A program made the position numbers and the translations under genes. A stretch of DNA of 8,766 nt from the NCBI GenBank assembly GCA_036563805.1, contig DATCLS010000083.1:1-8766 (forward strand). Reading direction: 5' to 3'. Positions within the stretch are counted from its first letter, which is position 1. Every line of letters starts with the position of its first letter. The stretch comes from DATCLS01 sp036563805. Lineage in GTDB: Bacteria; Actinomycetota; Acidimicrobiia; Acidimicrobiales; VFJN01. Below are positions 4,633-8,766 of this stretch, in pieces. The notes below the pieces were generated by a model. The model was not told the DNA's origin. It worked only from the letters and a program-made list of their open reading frames with translations, and made no database searches.

Positions 4633-5763
4633 ATGGACCGGATCCCGGGCCGCGGCGGCCGGAGCCGCCGGGGTGGTCGCAGCCGCCGGACCGACCGGCG
4701 CCGCACCGCCCGGACGGTCGGGGCGGTCGCCGCTGCGGTGCTCGTCCTGGCCGCCCTCGGCGTCCTCGTGGCCCGGGGGCGCGGCTCGGGCGACGGCCAC
4801 TCGGCGACCGCGCCGCCGCCCGGGACGCTCCCCCTGCTGGGCACGCCCGGCGACGTCCCCGACCGGCCGGCGCTGGCGGTGAAGATCGACGCCACGGCCG
4901 GCGGGCGCCCCCAGGCCGGGCTGGCCGAGGCCGACCTCGTGGTCGAGGAGGTCGTGGAGGGCGGGCTGACCCGCTTGCTGGCCGTCTACCACTCCCGCGA
5001 CCCCGCGACGGTCGGCCCCGTGCGCTCGGCGCGCTCGACCGACATCGGGTTGCTCGCCGAGCTGGACCGGCCGCTGTTCGCCTGGTCGGGCGCCAACCCC
5101 CGGTTCGCCGCCGCCGTGCGCGCCGCGGACATCGTCGACGTCGGGTATGCCGCCGCCCCCGACGCCTACCAGCGGTCCGACGACCGGCGGGCGCCCTACA
5201 ACCTCTACGCCGACCCCGCCGAGCTGCGGGCCGCCGGTGCGGCGGCCGACCCCGACGCCGGTCCCCCGGCGCCGCTGTTCGCCTACCGGCCCGCCGGCGG
5301 TGCGCCGGGCGAACCGGACGAACCGGGCGAGCTGGACGAGCCCGGCGCCGAGCCCGCCGGCGGCTTGACCGCCGGCCCGGGCGGGGGCCTGGCCACGGCC
5401 ATCCGCTGGGACTGGGACGGCGACGCCGCCACCTGGGTCCGCACCCAGGATGGCACGCCCCACGTCGACGACGAGGGCGCGCCGGTCGTGGCGGCCAACG
5501 TGGTGATCCGCCTCACGCCCTACCGGGACAGCGGCGTGCGCGACGTGCGGGGCGCCGTCGTGCCGGAGGCCGCGATGGTCGGGGACGGCGAGGCCTGGCT
5601 TCTCACGACTGGCCACGTCGTCCGCGGCCGCTGGCACAAGCCGGCGCCCGGCGCCCCGACGACCTACACGGCCGCCGACGGCTCGCCCCTCCGCCTGACC
5701 CCCGGCCCCACCTGGATCGAGGTGCTGCCTCCCGGCGCCGGCTCCGCCCTCCCGCCCGCCTGA
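4633..5763 (+). CDS. DUF3048 domain-containing membrane-anchored protein (YerB-like)
   Basis: 376 aa from ATG 4633, preceded by AGGAGGGG at 4620-4627. The first 27 residues are very arginine-rich, followed by one transmembrane segment (about 29-47, TVGAVAAAVLVLAALGVLVA), so the body is probably outside the membrane with the N-terminus inside. There is no lipobox cysteine. The N-terminal DUF3048 domain (about 72-205) has the family hallmarks ALAVKID, ADLVVEEVVEGGLTRLLAVY and VGPVRSARSTDI. An acidic, proline-rich linker follows (about 225-250, GEPDEPGELDEPGAEP). The C-terminal DUF3048 domain (about 255-367) includes VVIRLTPYRDSGVRD and ends in GPTWIEVLPP. The family's function is unknown; it is widespread in Gram-positive bacteria. 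The 31-bp gap after hsp20 without a visible terminator allows co-transcription with it, though a functional link is unproven. Confidence 0.92.
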   Translation: MDRIPGRGGRSRRGGRSRRTDRRRTARTVGAVAAAVLVLAALGVLVARGRGSGDGHSATAPPPGTLPLLGTPGDVPDRPALAVKIDATAGGRPQAGLAEADLVVEEVVEGGLTRLLAVYHSRDPATVGPVRSARSTDIGLLAELDRPLFAWSGANPRFAAAVRAADIVDVGYAAAPDAYQRSDDRRAPYNLYADPAELRAAGAAADPDAGPPAPLFAYRPAGGAPGEPDEPGELDEPGAEPAGGLTAGPGGGLATAIRWDWDGDAATWVRTQDGTPHVDDEGAPVVAANVVIRLTPYRDSGVRDVRGAVVPEAAMVGDGEAWLLTTGHVVRGRWHKPAPGAPTTYTAADGSPLRLTPGPTWIEVLPPGAGSALPPA

Positions 5764-5788
5764 CCCGCCGGCCGGCCCGCCCGGGACG

Positions 5789-6273
5789 TCAGGCCGCCTG
5801 CCGGCGGTAGACGTCGCGGCGGTCGGGGGTGTGGAGGCCGGCGGCCAGCCACCAGGCCCCGTCGCGGCGGACGAGGACGAACAGCGCGAGCTCATCGAAG
5901 CCGTCGGGGAGGCCCGGCTGCGGCTCGGCGTCCCCGGCGGGACCGTCGGACGCCTCCCGCTCGGCGAGCGACAGCCGCCGTACGTAGGCGATGGCCACGT
6001 CGGCCGCGATCAGCCGGGCGTCCTCGATCTCGTAGCGGAAGCCGGCCTCCCCGCGCTCGCGGCAGCGGCGAACATCGCCGAGTGGATGGCGTGGATCTCG
6101 TCGTAGCCCCGCGTGATCGCCCCGAACGGGCTCCCCCACAGGACGTCGCGGGCGAACTGGCGGTTGAAGGCGTCGGCGTCGAACGTGTCGAGCGCGGCCT
6201 GCAGGTCCCGGACGAAGTCCGCCGCCGCCTCGCTCCCGGCTCCCCCGGCGCCGCCCGCGTCCCGGGCCAGCAC
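5789..6273 (-). pseudogene. SnoaL/SgcJ-EcaC-like (NTF2-fold) gene broken by a frameshift
   Basis: Two overlapping minus-strand frames make one protein. The first, from GTG 6273, reads DFVRDLQAALDTFDADAFNR, then VLWGSPFGAITRGYDEIHAIHSAMF, the usual start of an NTF2-like SgcJ/EcaC-type domain. After AAASAG it falls out of frame and stops at 6010. The second frame continues the fold with FRYEIEDARLIAADVAIAYV, then FDELALFVLVRRDGAWWLAA and GLHTPD, ending at 5789. The switch occurs at the CCCC run 6049-6052 (GGGG in the sense strand); one more G there would restore a single frame of about 161 codons, normal for the family. This may be a real mutation or a homopolymer error in the sequence. No canonical slippery heptamer supports programmed frameshifting. 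The GTG start has no good Shine-Dalgarno. Proteins of this type are small, often of unknown substrate. Confidence 0.75.
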
Positions 6274-6316
6274 CGGCCGCCCGGTCGTCTCGGCTGTCTC
6301 GCTGCTGATGCGACCG

Positions 6317-6347
6317 ACCCTAAGACCTCAACCTTCCTTCAGGTCAA
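6317..6347 (-). promoter_or_regulatory. MerR/SoxR-type promoter with 19-bp spacer
   Basis: On the minus strand TTGACC (6347-6342) and TAGGGT (6322-6317) are separated by 19 bp. Between them is an inverted repeat with arms GACCT (6324-6328) and AGGTC (6341-6345) that continues AA/TT after one mismatch. A dyad filling an overlong 19-bp spacer is the hallmark of MerR-family activator promoters. The promoter points at the SnoaL-like gene, whose GTG lies about 44 bp downstream of the -10. No MerR gene is present in the window. Confidence 0.5.
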
Positions 6348-6353
6348 GCCCTC

Positions 6354-6367
6354 CCCTCCCGGGAGGG
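6354..6367 (-). terminator. GC palindrome after the Rieske oxygenase gene
   Basis: CCCTCCCGGGAGGG is a perfect 14-bp palindrome starting 7 bp after the Rieske gene's stop codon; folded it would form CCCTC-CCGG-GAGGG. No T-run follows. It could end the amidohydrolase/Rieske transcript just before the MerR-type promoter of the next gene. Confidence 0.35.
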
Positions 6368-6374
6368 CCGACGC

Positions 6375-7484
6375 CTACCCCGACGACGCCGACGAGGCGG
6401 ACCGGGCGCCGAACAACGCCGAGGCGTACGCCGACGGCCCCTCGAGGGCGGCGGTGGCCAGCTCCCGCAGCCAGCGCCGGTACTCGATCGACACCTTGTC
6501 GGTCCGCACCGACAGCTCGGCCGTCGGGTCGAGCGGCAGCTCGGGCGGCACCTGGTTGCAAACCACGGGCTCGTCCTCGGCCAGCACGAGGTCCTGGAAC
6601 GCCAGGTGCTCACGGTCGTCGCCGGCCAGGTCGTCGGTCCGGCACACGAACCAGAAGCAGCGGCAGGTGGCGTCGTCGACCGGGCTGGCGGTCATCCAGA
6701 GTCGACGGCGTCGCCCGTCCGGGTAGAGGAAGGCGATGTCGACCGTGCACGGCATCGGCATGCGATAGGCGCTGGAGCCCAGCAGCGCCGTGTCGTCCGG
6801 CTCCTCGGGCAGCGCCGGCGGCTCGTAGGCGAACCGCATCTCGCCGTCGACCCGATCGATGGCGGGCAGGGGCGGCACCGGCTCGTCCCGGCGCCCGAGC
6901 GTGCCGTCGTGGACGAAGGCGAAGTGGGCCAGGTCGACGAAGTTCTCGACCCGCCGCAGCGCCGAGACCGGCCACGTGTACGGCTCGCCGGCCAGGATCT
7001 TCATGGCCGGCTCGTCGAACGCCGGGCAGGCCGGGACCCGGGTGTCGACCGAGCCGTCGAGCCGGACCCACACGAGCCCGTACCGCACGGTCACGTCGTA
7101 GGCGCCGACCCGGGCGCGGGACGGGATCGGCCCGTCGGGCAGCGACGGGATGTCGGTGCAGGCCCCGTCGGCCCCGAACGCCCAACCGTGGTAGGCGCAG
7201 CGCACGCAGTCGCCCTCCACCCGTCCCACCGACAGCCGGGTCGACCGGTGCGGGCAGCGGTCGTCGAGGGCGACCACCGTGCCGCCGGACCCCTCCCCTG
7301 CGCCCAGCCGGGCCACCACCAGCTCCCGGCCGAGCAGCCGCACCCCGACGGGACCGGGCAGCTCGGCCTCGGTGCACACGGGGTGCCAGTGGTGGGCCAG
7401 CGCCGCCCGCAGCCCGACGGCGAGCTCCTCCCGGCTCGGCGCGCGGCCGGTGCCACCGCCCGTGGTACGACCCGTCAGCTCCAT
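6375..7484 (-). CDS. Rieske non-heme iron oxygenase, alpha-subunit type (VanA-like)
   Basis: 369 aa from ATG 7484, which has GGGAGG five bases upstream. A GTG at 7499 that overlaps the previous gene's stop (GTGA) is an alternative giving 374 aa. The Rieske [2Fe-2S] domain is complete: C77-P-H79, sixteen residues, then C96-A-Y-H99. The catalytic iron site is seen as ENFVDLAHFAFVH (N181, D184, H187, H192), with D304 in FQDLVLAEDEPVV the probable third ligand. The C-terminus LPLDPTAELSVR and SIEYRRWLREL is characteristic of the vanillate O-demethylase/caffeine-demethylase branch rather than the ring-hydroxylating dioxygenases. Such enzymes hydroxylate or demethylate substrates and need a separate reductase, which is not in the window. 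It lies directly downstream of an amidohydrolase gene and is almost surely co-transcribed with it. Substrate unknown. Confidence 0.93.
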   Translation of the reverse strand: MELTGRTTGGGTGRAPSREELAVGLRAALAHHWHPVCTEAELPGPVGVRLLGRELVVARLGAGEGSGGTVVALDDRCPHRSTRLSVGRVEGDCVRCAYHGWAFGADGACTDIPSLPDGPIPSRARVGAYDVTVRYGLVWVRLDGSVDTRVPACPAFDEPAMKILAGEPYTWPVSALRRVENFVDLAHFAFVHDGTLGRRDEPVPPLPAIDRVDGEMRFAYEPPALPEEPDDTALLGSSAYRMPMPCTVDIAFLYPDGRRRRLWMTASPVDDATCRCFWFVCRTDDLAGDDREHLAFQDLVLAEDEPVVCNQVPPELPLDPTAELSVRTDKVSIEYRRWLRELATAALEGPSAYASALFGARSASSASSG

Positions 7485-7495
7485 CGAGCCCTCCC

Positions 7496-8698
7496 TCACG
7501 CCGGGACCGGCTCCCCGGCCGCCGCTTCGGCCTCCGCCTCGGCCGGCAGCCAGCGGCCGGCCCGCACGCAGCCGACCGGCGCCAGTCGGCGCTCGGCCAC
7601 GATCGTCTCGTACCCGTCGGACAGCTCGGCCGGCTCGTCGTCGATCCGGAGCACGCTGACCTCGGCGGACCGGCCCGGCGCCAGCGCCCCGAGCTCGTCC
7701 TCGCGACCGATCGACCGGGCAGGCCCGGTCGTGGCCATGGCGACGACCTCGGGCAGCGGCACCCCGAGCGCCCAGATCTTCGACATCGTCTCGGGCAGCG
7801 ACCCCACGGGCGCGTCGACGTTGTAGACGTTGAGGTCGGTCGAGATCGAGTGCGGGAAGTAGCCGGCGTCGAACAGGCGCCGGGCGGTCCGGTACCGGAA
7901 GTCGGTCGCCGAGTGCCCGACGTCGAGCCGGACGCCCCGCTCGACCGCCGCCGCGAACTCGGGCGTCACGGCCCCGGTCTCGGGGTCGAGCTGCCCGCCG
8001 CCGGCCCGGAAGGCGTGCGTGATGACGTCGCCGTCCCGCAGGGCGCCCAGCAGCGCCGGGTTGGTGATCGTCGGCGTGTGGGGGAACCGGCCGAGATGGA
8101 CCATGACCGGCCGGTCGCCGGCCAGCCGCTGGGCGCCGGCGAGGAACGGGCTGTGCGTCTCGTCGCCCGTGTGCGTGGCCCGGACCTTGAAGCCCACCAC
8201 CATGTCGCCGTGGGCTTCCAGAGCGGCGGCCGCGGCGTCGAGGTCGAGGTTCCGTTCGTCGTCGGCGATCCGCAGCTTGTGGCAGATGAAGTCGCCGGTG
8301 GCGAGGTAGAGCTGGCTGGGGTCCATGAAGGCCAGGACCCGGGTCGCGGGGCCCGACGCCTCGAGCCAGTTGCGGGCCAGGCCGAACGTGGCGACGCCGC
8401 TGGTGCCGCCGTCGACCACGATCGGCACGCCGGTCCGCACGCCAGCGCGGTCGGGCGCCACGCAGAAGTCGCCGAGGCCGGGGAACACGTGGGCGTGGAG
8501 GTCGATCAGCCCGGGGGTGACGACGTGGCCGCGGCAGTCGACCACCTCGGCACCGGCGTCGGCCTGGGACCAGTCCCGACCGGCGTCCGGTCCCACCGCG
8601 GCGATCTCACCGTCGGCCACCACGACATCGGCCGTGCCGTCGAACCCGGACGCCGGGTCGATCACCCGCCCATCACGGAGGACCAGGGTGTTCAACAT
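7496..8698 (-). CDS. Amidohydrolase/deacetylase-family metallohydrolase (dihydroorotase-like)
   Basis: 400 aa from ATG 8698. It begins with the small beta-domain LVLRDGRVIDPASGFDGTADVVV and the hallmark VVTPGLIDLHAHVFPG, giving metal ligands H68 and H70. The other expected ligands are visible: K171 (VGFKVRAT, the carboxylated-lysine position), H201 (VMVHLG), H228 (VITHAF) and D288 (SISTDLNVYN). This set fits a binuclear amidohydrolase of the subgroup annotated as amidohydrolase/deacetylase metallohydrolases, whose studied members hydrolyse amides or acetyl esters of small organic acids. The C-terminal LGALAPGRSAEVSVL closes the beta-domain, and the last 15 residues are Ala/Glu-rich. Length is normal. 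No Shine-Dalgarno is visible; instead a perfect palindrome covers the start. It is followed by the Rieske oxygenase gene, with which it probably forms a catabolic operon. Confidence 0.92.
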   Translation of the reverse strand: MLNTLVLRDGRVIDPASGFDGTADVVVADGEIAAVGPDAGRDWSQADAGAEVVDCRGHVVTPGLIDLHAHVFPGLGDFCVAPDRAGVRTGVPIVVDGGTSGVATFGLARNWLEASGPATRVLAFMDPSQLYLATGDFICHKLRIADDERNLDLDAAAAALEAHGDMVVGFKVRATHTGDETHSPFLAGAQRLAGDRPVMVHLGRFPHTPTITNPALLGALRDGDVITHAFRAGGGQLDPETGAVTPEFAAAVERGVRLDVGHSATDFRYRTARRLFDAGYFPHSISTDLNVYNVDAPVGSLPETMSKIWALGVPLPEVVAMATTGPARSIGREDELGALAPGRSAEVSVLRIDDEPAELSDGYETIVAERRLAPVGCVRAGRWLPAEAEAEAAAGEPVPA

Positions 8699-8707
8699 TC
8701 TGTTGAA
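8691..8707. promoter_or_regulatory. Perfect 17-bp palindrome over the amidohydrolase start codon
   Basis: TTCAACATTCTGTTGAA has perfect 7-bp arms and a 3-bp centre and includes the ATG (8696-8698 on the minus strand). In such GC-rich DNA an AT-rich perfect dyad is unlikely to be chance. It resembles operators of IclR- or GntR-type repressors, but I cannot assign the family. Confidence 0.55.
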
Positions 8708-8766
8708 GCTAAGGCCGGTGTGTTTCGGGCCGGTTTCCCGTTGATGAGCGCCCGACGACAGACGCC
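8708..8766. other. Upstream leader of the amidohydrolase; possible divergent gene start
   Basis: This is the probable promoter region of the amidohydrolase/Rieske operon. An ATG at 8744 opens a plus-strand frame to the window edge (MSARRQT), which could be a divergent gene such as the local repressor, but it has no clear Shine-Dalgarno and only seven codons are visible. Confidence 0.25.

Noticed and set aside
2861..4895. Long minus-strand open frames antisense to the usp and hsp20 genes
   Set aside because: The plus-strand genes have recognised domains and Shine-Dalgarno sites; the antisense frames have neither.
5794..5807. CCGCC-TGCC-GGCGG hairpin between the convergent DUF3048 and SnoaL-like genes
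   Set aside because: Only 5 bp and inside the last codons of the SnoaL-like gene; too weak to call a terminator.
4588..5895. A 435-codon minus-strand frame opposite the DUF3048 gene
   Set aside because: Gly/Arg/Val-rich without domain features; the opposite strand encodes clear DUF3048 signatures.
6040..6062. Programmed -1 ribosomal frameshifting in the SnoaL-like gene
   Set aside because: No X-XXY-YYZ heptamer and no obvious stimulatory structure; a lost G in a homopolymer explains it more simply.
6606..7826. A 406-codon plus-strand frame opposite the Rieske and amidohydrolase genes
   Set aside because: Shadow of two genes with complete metal-ligand motifs; its own translation is repetitive and domain-free.

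Overview
This is a very GC-rich, gene-dense window from an actinobacterium. The codon use, the DevR-type response regulator, the RsrR-like Rrf2 protein and the DUF3048 protein all fit Actinomycetota. The mix of genes would suit the Acidimicrobiia or a related uncultured lineage, but that placement is an inference. No tRNA, rRNA, CRISPR array, transposase or phage gene is visible.

Layout. (1) 1-168 (+) is the 3' end of a NarL/LuxR response regulator whose DNA-binding helix looks like that of the dormancy regulator DevR/DosR. It converges through two GC hairpins on (2) a minus-strand pair: a FAD-dependent amine-oxidase/CrtI-like oxidoreductase (755-2038) followed by a RidA-family protein (280-687). 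(3) Divergent from the pair is an Rrf2 regulator of the RsrR [2Fe-2S] type (2184-2672). The shared promoter region holds three copies of a 19-bp operator-like palindrome. (4) A plus-strand stress block follows: a tandem universal stress protein (2879-3778), an Hsp20 chaperone (4167-4601) and a membrane-anchored DUF3048 protein (4633-5763). (5) The right side is on the minus strand: an amidohydrolase (7496-8698) translationally close to a Rieske non-heme iron oxygenase (6375-7484), then a frameshifted SnoaL/SgcJ-like gene (5789-6273) behind a promoter with MerR-type geometry.

How they may work together. The most interesting reading is a DevR/DosR-like dormancy or hypoxia module. The end of a DevR-like regulator lies within about 4 kb of the two classic output classes of that regulon, a universal stress protein and an alpha-crystallin chaperone. 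Both have upstream 5-4-5 inverted repeats resembling the DevR box: one good match before hsp20, and three degenerate copies spaced exactly 23 bp before the usp gene. Beside it lies a separate, probably redox- or nitric-oxide-sensing Rrf2 circuit controlling a flavoenzyme/RidA pair. The Rieske/amidohydrolase pair looks like a small catabolic operon with its own operator, a perfect 17-bp palindrome over the start codon. All regulatory assignments are made by reading sequence alone.
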